From assembly GCA_946056345.1 (NCBI GenBank), contig CAMGJH010000001.1:1-13563 (forward strand): a stretch of 13,563 nt of DNA. The letters are read 5' to 3'. A program made the position numbers and the translations under genes. The first letter of the stretch is position 1. The number at the start of each line of letters is the position of its first letter. This document shows, in pieces, positions 6,635 through 13,563 of this stretch. Under the pieces are notes generated by a model. That model was given only the letters and a program-made list of their open reading frames with translations. It was not told the origin of the DNA and searched no databases. The stretch is from an uncultured Lentisphaeraceae bacterium (GTDB lineage Bacteria > Verrucomicrobiota > Kiritimatiellia > RFP12 > DVOR01).

Positions 6635-8338
6635 TTAGCGGCCCTCGTCGAGCATCGCTTCGCCGATGTTCAGGCAGTCTTCCTTGAGGCGGCGGTAGAT
6701 GTTGAGAATGTCGAGCACGACCACGACGCAGAGGGGGTCGATGGTGGGGTCGTGGTCGGACATTCGGGTCATCTGCGCCTTGCGGATTTCCTTGACGCGC
6801 GCGGAGATGCCGGCGGCATCGGGGTGCATGTGCGCCAAGAGGTCGGCCGCGTGGAGCTTGCCCTGACGGAAGGCTTCGGAGACGACGGCGGCGAAGTCGC
6901 GGCACATATCGTGGAGGTTGATGAGGTCCTCACGACCACGGTCGGAGAGCTTCATCCCGGCCTTACGCATACGGATGATTTGCTTGAGGAGGGCGGCCGC
7001 CTCGTCTGAGACCGACTCATACTCGTCAGCCACGCGCAGGAGCATACGGGCACGGTTGGCAACATCGGAGGGCAAGTTGGTAGTCATAATGACCCCGAGG
7101 AACTCGGAGACCTCGTGCTGAAGGACATCGAGTTCTTCTTCGGCGTGGAAGATGCCGTTCTCGAGATCCTTGTCGCTCTCGCCAATGAGAACGGCACGGA
7201 AGTTGTCGAGGAGCGTCTCGCAGCGCCGGCTCATGTGTTCGACCTCCTTGCGCGCCTGTTCCACGGCCACCACAGGGGCCAACTTCAGCGGGTTGAGCAC
7301 GGTCAAACGCGGGAGTTCGTGGATCTTCGCGTCCGGAATAATCCAGGAGATGAGCCGCGCGAAGTGGGTGGTAAAGGGCAGAAAGATAAGGGTGTTTAGG
7401 ACGTTGAAGGCGGTGTGGATGCCGGCAACGGCGAAGCCCAGGCCATTGGGATCCATCCCCGAGATACCGAAGAAGCGGTCGGCGAGCGGCAGGCAAATCG
7501 GAAAGAGCGGGGCCATAATCACCACGCCGATGAGGTTGAAGAGGGTGTGGGCCAGGGCCGCACGGCGGGCGTTGGTGGGCGCACCGATGGCCGCAAGCCA
7601 GGTGGTGACGGTGGTGCCGATGTTCATCCCCAGCACGAGCGTGGCGGCAGTGTCAAAGGAGATAATCTTCTGCGTCACCAGCACCACGGTAATGGCCGTG
7701 GTGGCCGAAGAGGACTGAATGAGCGCGGTGGCCACGGCCCCCACGAAGATGCACTTGATCATTCCCCAGAGCATAAAGCCGTTCTCAGCGTTGGAGACCG
7801 CGAAGGCCTTCAGAGCGTCGACGAAACCCTGGGTGGCCGAGAGCGGCTCCATATTCGTCTTGACCAGGTCCAGACCGTAGAAGATGAGCCCCAGCCCCAA
7901 GAAGATGAGGCCCCAGTACTTGACCGCCTCGCGCTTGGCAAAAAGGTACATCAGCGCCGCCACGCCGGCCAGACCCAGACCGAAGGAGGCGTCCAGCTTC
8001 GGGAAGATGGCCACCAACCAGGCCGTCACCGTGGTACCGATGTTCGCGCCGATGATGACATTAATCGCCTGCAGCAGCGTCATAATCCCCGAGGTGACCA
8101 TCCCGACCACCATCACCGTGGTCACGGCCGAAGCCTGAATGATGCCCGTCACCACCGCGCCCGTGAGCACGCCGGCAAAGCGGTTCGTTGTGGCTGCGGC
8201 CACCAACTGGCGCATCTTGGGCCCGGCCACGGCCTGCAACCCCTCGGAAATCTGCTTCATCCCCAGGAGGAAGATGCCCAGCCCCCCAATCACCGAGGCA
8301 CACATCGCAAACGAGAAAACATGAGTTGATGCAATCAT
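6635..8338 (-). CDS. Na+/phosphate cotransporter, NptA/YjbB type, with C-terminal PhoU-like domain
   Basis: This inner-membrane carrier of the Na/Pi-cotransporter II family would import (or, as shown for E. coli YjbB, export) inorganic phosphate. The 567 residues contain the two inverted repeats of the family: GIIQASAVTT (65-74) with GANIGTTVT (97-105), and ALIQSSSATTA (205-215, the QSSS signature) with GMNIGTTVTTW (237-247). About eight hydrophobic segments lie within residues 10-330, with HTLFN (264-268) and HTAFN (308-312) between late helices. Residues about 355-560 are charged and helical and look like a PhoU-type regulatory domain. The start ATG has AGGAG at 8344-8348, five bases upstream. 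It lies 42 bases after the LysM gene, so it may share the thioredoxin transcript. No Pho box was recognised. Confidence 0.9.
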   Translation of the reverse strand: MIASTHVFSFAMCASVIGGLGIFLLGMKQISEGLQAVAGPKMRQLVAAATTNRFAGVLTGAVVTGIIQASAVTTVMVVGMVTSGIMTLLQAINVIIGANIGTTVTAWLVAIFPKLDASFGLGLAGVAALMYLFAKREAVKYWGLIFLGLGLIFYGLDLVKTNMEPLSATQGFVDALKAFAVSNAENGFMLWGMIKCIFVGAVATALIQSSSATTAITVVLVTQKIISFDTAATLVLGMNIGTTVTTWLAAIGAPTNARRAALAHTLFNLIGVVIMAPLFPICLPLADRFFGISGMDPNGLGFAVAGIHTAFNVLNTLIFLPFTTHFARLISWIIPDAKIHELPRLTVLNPLKLAPVVAVEQARKEVEHMSRRCETLLDNFRAVLIGESDKDLENGIFHAEEELDVLQHEVSEFLGVIMTTNLPSDVANRARMLLRVADEYESVSDEAAALLKQIIRMRKAGMKLSDRGREDLINLHDMCRDFAAVVSEAFRQGKLHAADLLAHMHPDAAGISARVKEIRKAQMTRMSDHDPTIDPLCVVVVLDILNIYRRLKEDCLNIGEAMLDEGR

Positions 8339-8380
8339 CGCAGCTCCTAATCTTGTGACAACACGCTCAAACCACAGCGG

Positions 8381-8935
8381 TTAGGGGTCGGGAATAAAAA
8401 GTTTCTGCCCCACGCGCACCTTGGTGGGGTCCTTGATGTTATTGGCCTGCATAATGGACTTGACCGACACCTTGTAGGCCTGCGCGATGGCCGAGAGCGT
8501 CTGCCCGGCCTCGACCACGTGATTGTAGCCGCTCTTCTGCGCGGCGGCCTCCTTTGCGGCCTGCTTGGCCTCGGCCTCGCGCTTTTTGGCCAGATCGGTC
8601 AGGCGCTTGGTAATATCCTCGACAATCTCCCCGCGCAACCGACCCTGCGCCTCGCGCACCGCCGCTAAATCGCTCCGCACCGCCGCCAACTCCGCCTGGG
8701 AGACCGTGTCCCCCCCGCGCTCAAGCGCCCCCAAGCGCGAAGCCAACACCCCCTGCTGTTGCTCGATGGCCTCCAACCGCGCCGAGAGTGCCGCCAACGA
8801 CCGCTGCACCTCCCGCAACGCCTGCGCCTGCTGGGCAAACGCCGCCGGTGCCAATCCCCCATTCGCTCCAGCCCCTTGCTGGGCACACACCACGGCCGCG
8901 CAAAGCACCGCCGCCAAAACCAAAAATCGCCGCAT
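8381..8935 (-). CDS. Secreted coiled-coil protein with C-terminal LysM domain
   Basis: From the ATG at 8935 the product is 184 residues. It begins with two arginines and a hydrophobic stretch (FLVLAAVLCAAVVCA), a signal peptide probably cleaved near residue 18; no lipobox is evident. Residues about 30-125 are rich in Ala, Gln, Glu, Leu and Arg and are likely coiled coil. Residues 137-184 form one LysM domain (HVVEAGQTLSAIAQAYKVS, ending in VRVGQKLFIP), which in this family binds peptidoglycan or chitin glycans. It is therefore probably a periplasmic or cell-wall-associated protein. The start is uncertain: this ATG has no clear ribosome binding site, while an in-frame GTG at 8971 has AGGGA a few bases upstream and would add 12 residues to the n-region. 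It follows thioredoxin by 54 bases, or 18 with the GTG start. Confidence 0.8.
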   Translation of the reverse strand: MRRFLVLAAVLCAAVVCAQQGAGANGGLAPAAFAQQAQALREVQRSLAALSARLEAIEQQQGVLASRLGALERGGDTVSQAELAAVRSDLAAVREAQGRLRGEIVEDITKRLTDLAKKREAEAKQAAKEAAAQKSGYNHVVEAGQTLSAIAQAYKVSVKSIMQANNIKDPTKVRVGQKLFIPDP

Positions 8936-8989
8936 AGTCAACCCAACAAAAAGGGGCGCGCGCTTTCGCACACGTCCCTAATCCATACC

Positions 8990-9313
8990 TTACGCAATCG
9001 ACTGCGTTAACTTCCCAATCAGCACTTCGGCGCGCTGCACGCCCACCATCGTTTCCACCGGCGAACCGTCCTTGAAGAGCACCAACGTGGGGATGGACTG
9101 CACCCGGAACTGCGCGGCAATCGTCGGGGCCTTATCGATATCCACCTTCCCCACGCGCACCTTCCCCTCCAACTCCGGCGGCAAAACCATCTTGTCGAGG
9201 ATTGCCCCTTGCATCTTGCACGGACCGCACCACGTAGCCCAAAAGTCCACCAACACCACGCCCTGCGCCACCGCAGCGGCAAACGAGGCTTCATCAAAAT
9301 GCTCGACAGTCAT
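8990..9313 (-). CDS. trxA: Thioredoxin
   Basis: A 107-residue classical thioredoxin, the cytoplasmic dithiol reductant kept reduced by thioredoxin reductase. The active site WCGPC is at 28-32, VDFWATWC precedes it, and the cis-proline is Pro75 in SIPT. There is no signal peptide. Two ATG codons are adjacent (9316 and 9313); AAAGGA at 9320-9325 is six bases from the second and only three from the first, so 9313 is preferred. The frame stays open further upstream, but that extension crosses the promoter. It is the first gene of a probable thioredoxin-LysM-phosphate transporter operon. The symbol trxA rests on family membership; other thioredoxin genes may exist in the genome. Confidence 0.92.
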   Translation of the reverse strand: MTVEHFDEASFAAAVAQGVVLVDFWATWCGPCKMQGAILDKMVLPPELEGKVRVGKVDIDKAPTIAAQFRVQSIPTLVLFKDGSPVETMVGVQRAEVLIGKLTQSIA

Positions 9314-9353
9314 CATACGTCCTTTCTTGCCTTGTAATCCAAAGCACGCCCAC

Positions 9354-9382
9354 ACTATAACAAAACTTCCACCGTCTGTCAC
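9354..9382 (-). promoter_or_regulatory. Promoter of the thioredoxin operon
   Basis: On the minus strand GTGACA (9377-9382, five of six to TTGACA) is followed after 17 bases by TATAGT (9354-9359), with a TGT extension (9360-9362) before the -10. The expected start near 9347 leaves a leader of about 34 bases. This is the best promoter match in the window. Confidence 0.7.
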
Positions 9383-9412
9383 CCCACCCTGCGCGCCAGC
9401 AGCCCCGAAACT

Positions 9413-9449
9413 ACACAGCGAGCGCCGGGGGAACCGACGCTCGCTGTGT
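9413..9449 (-). terminator. Hairpin after the UDP-sugar pyrophosphorylase gene
   Basis: ACACAGCGAGCG (9413-9424) and CGCTCGCTGTGT (9438-9449) form a perfect 12-bp stem; CGG/CCG can add an inner stem in the 13-base loop. It starts 16 bases after the stop codon of the leftward gene. The tract that follows on the minus strand (AGTTTCGG) is a poor U-tract, so termination may be partial or need Rho. It separates the prfB transcript from the thioredoxin promoter. Confidence 0.6.
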
Positions 9450-9465
9450 CAGAGGGCCGAACGCC

Positions 9466-10806
9466 TTAGCTAATACGCAGGCCCTTGGCCTTGAGCTGGG
9501 CGGCATTGAGGGCGTAGGCCGGGTCAATCTCCACGGGGGTGGCCTCGGGAAGGGTGATGCCGGCTTCGGCAAGCCAGGCGCGCCACTTGGTCTGGATATC
9601 GCGCTTGGCGGTGGCCGGGGAGTCGTTGCCCTCGGCATTCTTCACCGGGGAGAACTCCTGCGTGCGGTCGAAGGCCAGGGTGAAGACCTGCTTGGCGTTA
9701 GGGATGACATCGAAGATGAACTTCTCAAACTTGTAGCCGTTGGGCTTTTCAGGCTTGACGACTTCGCCGGCGGCGTTGACCATCGCGATCTTCTTGTGGG
9801 CGAGGTGGAGGGGCATATTGCGCTCGGCCTCGGCCTTGAGGAAGGCGTAGGAGAACATATGGATGGCGGGCGAGCCATAGGCAAGCCAAAGCGAGCCATC
9901 GGGGTTGGTGCGCTCCATCTGCTCATCGGAGAGTTCGGAGTATTCCACCATCGCGAAGTGGCCATCGCGCACGACCACCACGCCCATCCCCTCGTGCGCA
10001 TCGCGCTTGAGGCAGACCTTGAGGGTCATATCCGCGCCCTTGGCCGCGTGCAGACCCACGAAGGCCGGGTCGGCAATCTCGACCATCGGATTGTCGACCT
10101 GGAAGAAGAAGACCTGCTCGATGCCGCGCTTGGCCATGTCGGCCAGGGCGCCAGAGCGGTCGAGGGCCGCCAGGGTGCCGCCGTGGCCATCGGGGCTCAT
10201 AAAGATGTGCCCGGGCTTATCGAGGATAATCTTCCCCTCGGGGGTCAACGCCGGCCACATGCCCTGCACGAAGAAGAAGACATCTTCGCGCGGGAGGCCG
10301 AAGTAATCGTGCTCCTCGAAGTGGGCGCGGGTGGCCGCGTCGTTGGTCTCGGAGGTCATAATATAGAAGGGCACATGCGTGTTGTAGGTGCGGTCGAGGC
10401 CGAGAATCTTGCGCGCGTGGAACCAGAAGAGCGGCGCGTCGGTGATCGGCCCAATCGGATAGGCACCCTTGGGGCCCTCGTAGCCCAGGCGCGAGCCCTG
10501 CCCGCCGGCCACCAGCAACACCGCCACCTTACCGGCGCGCAGCAACGCCTCGCCCTGCTCAACGCAAGCGGCCAAGGCATCACCCTCGGGGATTTCCACG
10601 GCGGCCGGCTCGAAGGCGCCCGCGGCGGCAGCCGGGGTCCCGCTCTGCTTAAGCATCTCCTGCATTCGCGCAATCGCGGCAAAGTCGAGCGTCTCGATCT
10701 GCGCGAGCAAAGCGGCCTGCGCGGCGGCATCGAGCTTCTCCCAGAACTGCAACACCTGGGGCTGACCGTTGGCCTCAAGCGCCTGCTTGGCTTCTTCGTA
10801 CGTCAT
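9466..10806 (-). CDS. UDPGP-family pyrophosphorylase, UAP1-like (probable UDP-N-acetylhexosamine pyrophosphorylase)
   Basis: The enzyme would join UTP and a sugar-1-phosphate to give a UDP-sugar and pyrophosphate. The 446 residues belong to the UDPGP nucleotidyltransferase family common in eukaryotes, not the bacterial GalU or GlmU types. The nucleotide-binding loop AGGQGSRLG is at 100-108, PKG at 112-114, SPDGHGG at 204-210, QVDNP at 236-240, NGYKFEKFIFD at 356-366 and EFSPVKNA at 384-391. The last two, and the N-terminal helical region (1-90), resemble UDP-GlcNAc pyrophosphorylases more than UDP-glucose enzymes. The substrate is therefore likely GlcNAc- or GalNAc-1-phosphate, though glucose-1-phosphate cannot be excluded. 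AGGAAG lies eight to nine bases before the ATG. The gap to prfB upstream is 29 bases, so the two genes are likely co-transcribed. Confidence 0.85.
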   Translation of the reverse strand: MTYEEAKQALEANGQPQVLQFWEKLDAAAQAALLAQIETLDFAAIARMQEMLKQSGTPAAAAGAFEPAAVEIPEGDALAACVEQGEALLRAGKVAVLLVAGGQGSRLGYEGPKGAYPIGPITDAPLFWFHARKILGLDRTYNTHVPFYIMTSETNDAATRAHFEEHDYFGLPREDVFFFVQGMWPALTPEGKIILDKPGHIFMSPDGHGGTLAALDRSGALADMAKRGIEQVFFFQVDNPMVEIADPAFVGLHAAKGADMTLKVCLKRDAHEGMGVVVVRDGHFAMVEYSELSDEQMERTNPDGSLWLAYGSPAIHMFSYAFLKAEAERNMPLHLAHKKIAMVNAAGEVVKPEKPNGYKFEKFIFDVIPNAKQVFTLAFDRTQEFSPVKNAEGNDSPATAKRDIQTKWRAWLAEAGITLPEATPVEIDPAYALNAAQLKAKGLRIS

Positions 10807-10835
10807 AAGCGAAACTTCCTTTCTGTTGTTAAGAA

Positions 10836-11963
10836 CTACTGCGAATCTTGTGCGCGCTGCTTCAGGTAGGCTTCAATAAAGCCCTGAACGTACTTGCCGT
10901 CCATCATCCCCTGCACATTGGCCGTCTCGTGGCCAGTGCGGTGGTCCTTGACCATCGTGTATGGCTGGAAGACGTAGGAGCGGATCTGGCTGCCCCAGGC
11001 GATTTCGCCCTTGTCGCCATAGAAGCGCTCCATCTCCTTACGCTTCTTATCCATCTCCAGTTCGTAGAGCTTGGCCTTGAGGACCTGCATCGCGCGCGCC
11101 TTGTTCTGATGCTGCGAGCGCTCCACCTGGCAGGCCACCACAATACCGGTGGGCAAGTGGGTCAAGCGCACAGCCGAGTCTGTTTTATTGACCTTCTGAC
11201 CACCGGCGCCGCCGGAGCGATAGGTGTCCACGCGCAGGTCCTCTTCCTTAATCTCCACATCCACATCGTCGGAGATTTCGGCCACCACATCCAGCGAGAC
11301 GAAAGAGGTGTGCCGACGCTTGGCCGCATCAAAGGGCGAAATGCGCACGAGGCGGTGCACCCCGCGCTCAGCTTTCAGATAACCGTAAGCGTAAGGCCCC
11401 TTGATGACGAACATCACGCTCTTGATCCCCGCCTCATCGCCCGGCTGCAAGTCCAGCACTTCCACCTCGAAGCCCGCGTCTTCGGCATACATCTGATACA
11501 TTCGATAGAGCATCGAGGCCCAGTCGCACGCTTCCGTGCCGCCAGCACCGGAGTGCAAGGTCAAGATGGCATTGCACGCATCGAGCTTGCCACAGAGGAG
11601 CGACTGCAACCGCAGCTTATCTTCAATCTTCTCGGCCTTCTCGAGTGCCCCCTCGGCCTCGCAGGCCATCAAGTCCTGCTCTTCACCTGGCGCTTCGGCA
11701 TCGGCCATCTCCAAGGCCATCTCGGCCTCCTCAATCGAACCGGTCAAGTCATTGAAGGGATAGATAAAGGCCTTTTCGGCATTGCCCTCGGCAATGACCG
11801 AGCGGGCAGCCTCGGGGTTATCCCAAAAGCCGGGCTCGGCCTGTTTGGCCTCGGCGGCATCCAATCGCGCCTGGCGTTCGTCAATCTTCAGGTAGGCACG
11901 CATCTCTTCCAAGCTCGTCTGGAGCTTGGTCAAACGCGCAACGATGGCATCGCGGTCAAACAT
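10836..11963 (-). CDS. prfB: Peptide chain release factor 2
   Basis: RF2 ends translation at UGA and UAA. The 375-residue product is full length. The stop-codon-reading motif SPF is at 209-211, which marks RF2 and not RF1. The peptidyl-tRNA hydrolysis motif GGQ is at 254-256, inside the conserved RSGGAGGQKVNKTDSAVR stretch. Unlike the E. coli gene, the region around codon 25 reads straight through (AYLKIDER, residues 23-30) with no in-frame TGA, no CTTTGA slip site and no AGGGGG-like element, so the usual autoregulatory +1 frameshift is absent. The ATG lacks a good ribosome binding site; only GAGAG-type purines precede it. A weak extended -10-like TGTGATAGA lies at 11993-12001 on the minus strand. 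Confidence 0.95.
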   Translation of the reverse strand: MFDRDAIVARLTKLQTSLEEMRAYLKIDERQARLDAAEAKQAEPGFWDNPEAARSVIAEGNAEKAFIYPFNDLTGSIEEAEMALEMADAEAPGEEQDLMACEAEGALEKAEKIEDKLRLQSLLCGKLDACNAILTLHSGAGGTEACDWASMLYRMYQMYAEDAGFEVEVLDLQPGDEAGIKSVMFVIKGPYAYGYLKAERGVHRLVRISPFDAAKRRHTSFVSLDVVAEISDDVDVEIKEEDLRVDTYRSGGAGGQKVNKTDSAVRLTHLPTGIVVACQVERSQHQNKARAMQVLKAKLYELEMDKKRKEMERFYGDKGEIAWGSQIRSYVFQPYTMVKDHRTGHETANVQGMMDGKYVQGFIEAYLKQRAQDSQ

Positions 11964-11992
11964 ACACGCACTCTCTCAATCGTCGGTCACAC

Positions 11993-12001
11993 TCTATCAC
12001 A
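11993..12001 (-). promoter_or_regulatory. Possible weak promoter element before prfB
   Basis: On the minus strand TGTGATAGA resembles the TGTTATA element of the thioredoxin promoter, but the hexamer GATAGA matches the -10 consensus at only three positions and no -35 is recognisable. It sits 29 bases upstream of the prfB ATG, just beyond the lysC terminator, which is where a promoter is needed. Confidence 0.25.
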
Positions 12002-12009
12002 CTCGCGGC

Positions 12010-12037
12010 AAAAAGGGAAGCGCGCGCTGCGCTCCCC
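12010..12037 (-). terminator. Intrinsic terminator of lysC
   Basis: On the minus strand GGGGAGCGC, a five-base loop and GCGCTTCCC form a nine-pair stem (12015-12037, one G-U pair) followed by five T residues (12010-12014). It begins ten bases after the lysC stop codon and separates lysC from prfB. Confidence 0.85.
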
Positions 12038-12047
12038 TTCGCTTAGC

Positions 12048-13427
12048 CTACGCCTTGAAGAAGGCGTGATAGAGGGCGCGGACGGCAGCCTCGCGATGAG
12101 AGCTCTGCACCCCGAACATCATCGAGATCTCCGAGGAGCCCTGGTTCATCATATCGATCGAGATGCCTTCGCGGAAGAGCGCGAGGGTGGCGTGAGCGGC
12201 CATCCCGGGGGTGTAATAGAGCCCTTCGCCAACAATCATAATCAGCGAGGTGCCGCGCTCAATCTGGAGGTTGTCGGGCTGCAGGTCGCGCATAATATGG
12301 TCGCGCACGCGCCCTTCCACCTCGGGGGTGAAGCCCTCTTCGCGGAAGATGACCGAGACATTGTCGATGCCCGAGGGCATGTGCTCGTAAGAGATCCCCT
12401 CGTCCTCAAGAATCTGCAGCAGCTTACGCCCAAAGCCGACCTCGCGGTTCATCATATACTTATCGATATAGAGCGTACAGAAGCCCGAGGAGGAGGCAAT
12501 GCCAACCACCGACCCCTGCCGCGCGCGGCGGTGATGGAGAATCATCGTGCCGGGCGCATCGGGATGATTGGTGTTGCGGATATTGATGGGGATGGCCGCC
12601 TTTACCGCCGGGATAATCGCCTCATCCTGGAAGACGCCGAAGCCGGCATAGGAGAGTTCGCGCATCTCGCGATAGGTCATCTCCGCAATCCCCTCGGAGA
12701 CCTCCGGCACCAGGCGCGGATCCACCGGGTAGACCGCATCGACATCCGTAAAGTTCTCGTAGACCTTCGCCTTCACCGCCGCGGCCAAAATCGACCCGGT
12801 GATATCCGACCCGCCACGCGGGAAGGTGGCAATCTCCCCCTTACGCGTCACGCCAAAGAAGCCCGGGAAGACCACAATCTCGCGCTCGGCATCGAAGGCC
12901 AGGTTCGCCAGGCGGTCATACGATTCGGGCAACACCTGCGCATTGCCAAAGTCGTCCGACATCAGCAGCCCCGCTTCGCCCGGGTTCTTGTAGGCCGCCC
13001 GGATGCCGCGCGCCCGGAAAGCCGCCGCCACGATACGCGCCGAGTTATCCTCGCCGGCCGCCTTCATCGAATCCATAAAACGTGCGGCATTGGAGAGATC
13101 CATCGAGGCCACGCGCTGCTCCAAGTCTGCGCGGATTTCGGCCAGAACGCCCTCCGTCTCGCGGTTCTTGTCCAGCCCCAATCCACGATAAATCTGCGCG
13201 TAGCGCTCAACGATCGCCTCAAGCACCTCCTGCGGATCCTTCTGCGTCAGGCAACGCCCAGCGCACTCAATCAGCAGATCGGTCACCTTCGTATCCTGCT
13301 TATTCCGCTTGCCGGGGGCCGAAACCACCACAATCCGGCGGGCCGGATCCGAGGCCACGATATCGCAGATCTTGGCAACCTGCACGTCGTCCGCGACGGA
13401 GGAACCGCCAAACTTGCACACTTTCAT
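12048..13427 (-). CDS. lysC: Aspartate kinase, monofunctional, with two ACT domains
   Basis: The enzyme phosphorylates L-aspartate, the first step to lysine, diaminopimelate, threonine and methionine. From the ATG at 13427 it has 459 residues. The kinase domain carries KFGGSS (5-10), VVVSAPGKR (33-41), KVTDLL (47-52), GEDNSARI (125-132), TFPRGGSDITGS (201-212) and TDVDAVYPVDPR (227-238). Two C-terminal ACT domains (about 317-378 and 395-459) imply allosteric feedback by an end-product amino acid, which one cannot be told from sequence. There is no homoserine dehydrogenase fusion. An in-frame GTG at 13463 would add 12 residues, but KFGGSS normally lies within the first ten residues and AAGGAG at 13439-13444 fits the ATG, if with a longish 11-base spacer. 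It is followed by its own terminator, so it is probably a single-gene transcript. The symbol follows family usage; paralogues may exist. Confidence 0.92.
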   Translation of the reverse strand: MKVCKFGGSSVADDVQVAKICDIVASDPARRIVVVSAPGKRNKQDTKVTDLLIECAGRCLTQKDPQEVLEAIVERYAQIYRGLGLDKNRETEGVLAEIRADLEQRVASMDLSNAARFMDSMKAAGEDNSARIVAAAFRARGIRAAYKNPGEAGLLMSDDFGNAQVLPESYDRLANLAFDAEREIVVFPGFFGVTRKGEIATFPRGGSDITGSILAAAVKAKVYENFTDVDAVYPVDPRLVPEVSEGIAEMTYREMRELSYAGFGVFQDEAIIPAVKAAIPINIRNTNHPDAPGTMILHHRRARQGSVVGIASSSGFCTLYIDKYMMNREVGFGRKLLQILEDEGISYEHMPSGIDNVSVIFREEGFTPEVEGRVRDHIMRDLQPDNLQIERGTSLIMIVGEGLYYTPGMAAHATLALFREGISIDMMNQGSSEISMMFGVQSSHREAAVRALYHAFFKA

Positions 13428-13563
13428 AGAAACGCTAACTCCTTGCTCTCTCGCCCAAGGCACCCGGGCATCCGCCCAGCCAGCCCCTGGCGCGACAAAA
13501 TCCTTTAACTTGCTCGCTGCGCTCGCAGAGGAGAGATGACAAAGAAGGGATGATAGACCGCCA
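13428..13563 (-). other. Leader region upstream of lysC
   Basis: No gene is recognised in these 136 bases. On the minus strand a small hairpin (CTGGGC/GCCCGG around GGAT, 13464-13479) lies upstream of the lysC ribosome binding site (AAGGAG, 13439-13444). TATCAT at 13550-13555 could be a -10 element, but its -35 would be outside the window. I do not recognise the conserved parts of a lysine riboswitch, though such an element is about 170 bases and would not fit fully here. A CTGC/GCAG hairpin and the GCTCGCTGCGCTCGC string at 13512-13526 have the look of a small dispersed repeat. Confidence 0.3.

Noticed and set aside
9314..9382. Longer thioredoxin with an extra 23-residue N-terminus
   Set aside because: The extension would be translated from sequence containing the promoter -10 and -35 and has no signal peptide pattern; the ATG at 9313 has a well-spaced ribosome binding site.
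13428..13463. Upstream GTG start for lysC adding 12 residues
   Set aside because: The KFGGSS motif normally lies at the very N-terminus and the AAGGAG site is placed for the ATG at 13427.
10848..13508. An 886-codon open frame on the plus strand opposite prfB and lysC
   Set aside because: It spans two well-conserved genes and their intergenic gap on the other strand, its translation is rich in His, Arg and Leu with no recognisable domain, and long antisense frames are expected in GC-rich coding DNA.
13536..13553. Five-codon ORF (MTKKG) with a GAGGAG site before it
   Set aside because: Too short to support as a gene; the plus strand here has no other sign of a gene or promoter, and it overlaps the lysC leader.

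Overview
The window is GC-rich bacterial chromosome holding eleven protein genes and one tRNA, with no phage, transposon, CRISPR or plasmid signature. The organism is probably a member of the PVC group (Verrucomicrobiota, Kiritimatiellota or Lentisphaerota-like). This is an inference from three things: a gingipain-type C25 protease joined to an InlB-type repeat and a LamG-like domain, a UAP1-type UDP-sugar pyrophosphorylase, and the general protein character. No rRNA marker is present to prove it.

Rightward half (1 to about 6573, + strand): the 3' part of a large secreted-type C25 cysteine protease gene, cut by the window edge; then a probable operon of a DJ-1/PfpI protein, rpoN (sigma-54), a D-2-hydroxyacid dehydrogenase and recO, the last two overlapping by four bases (ATGA). 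An extended -10 promoter lies just after the protease stop codon and probably starts this operon. A tRNA-Leu(UAG) gene with its own promoter and an encoded CCA end follows.

Leftward half (6635 to 13427, - strand): in transcription order, lysC (aspartate kinase) with a strong intrinsic terminator; then prfB (release factor 2, without the usual programmed frameshift) followed 29 bp later by the UAP1-type pyrophosphorylase and a 12-bp-stem hairpin; then thioredoxin with a good promoter, a secreted coiled-coil LysM protein and a Na+/phosphate cotransporter with a PhoU-like tail. The two halves converge on a hairpin at 6577-6611 that probably ends transcription from both sides.

Most of the content is housekeeping: transcription, translation termination, recombination repair, amino-sugar and aspartate-family metabolism, redox and phosphate uptake. 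I see no clear new system. The most unusual sequence signal is a perfect 20-bp inverted repeat with a 7-base spacer inside the protease coding region (1323-1369). Next are a shared TGnTATA(C/G)T promoter element at three places, the domain architecture of the protease, and the frameshift-free prfB.
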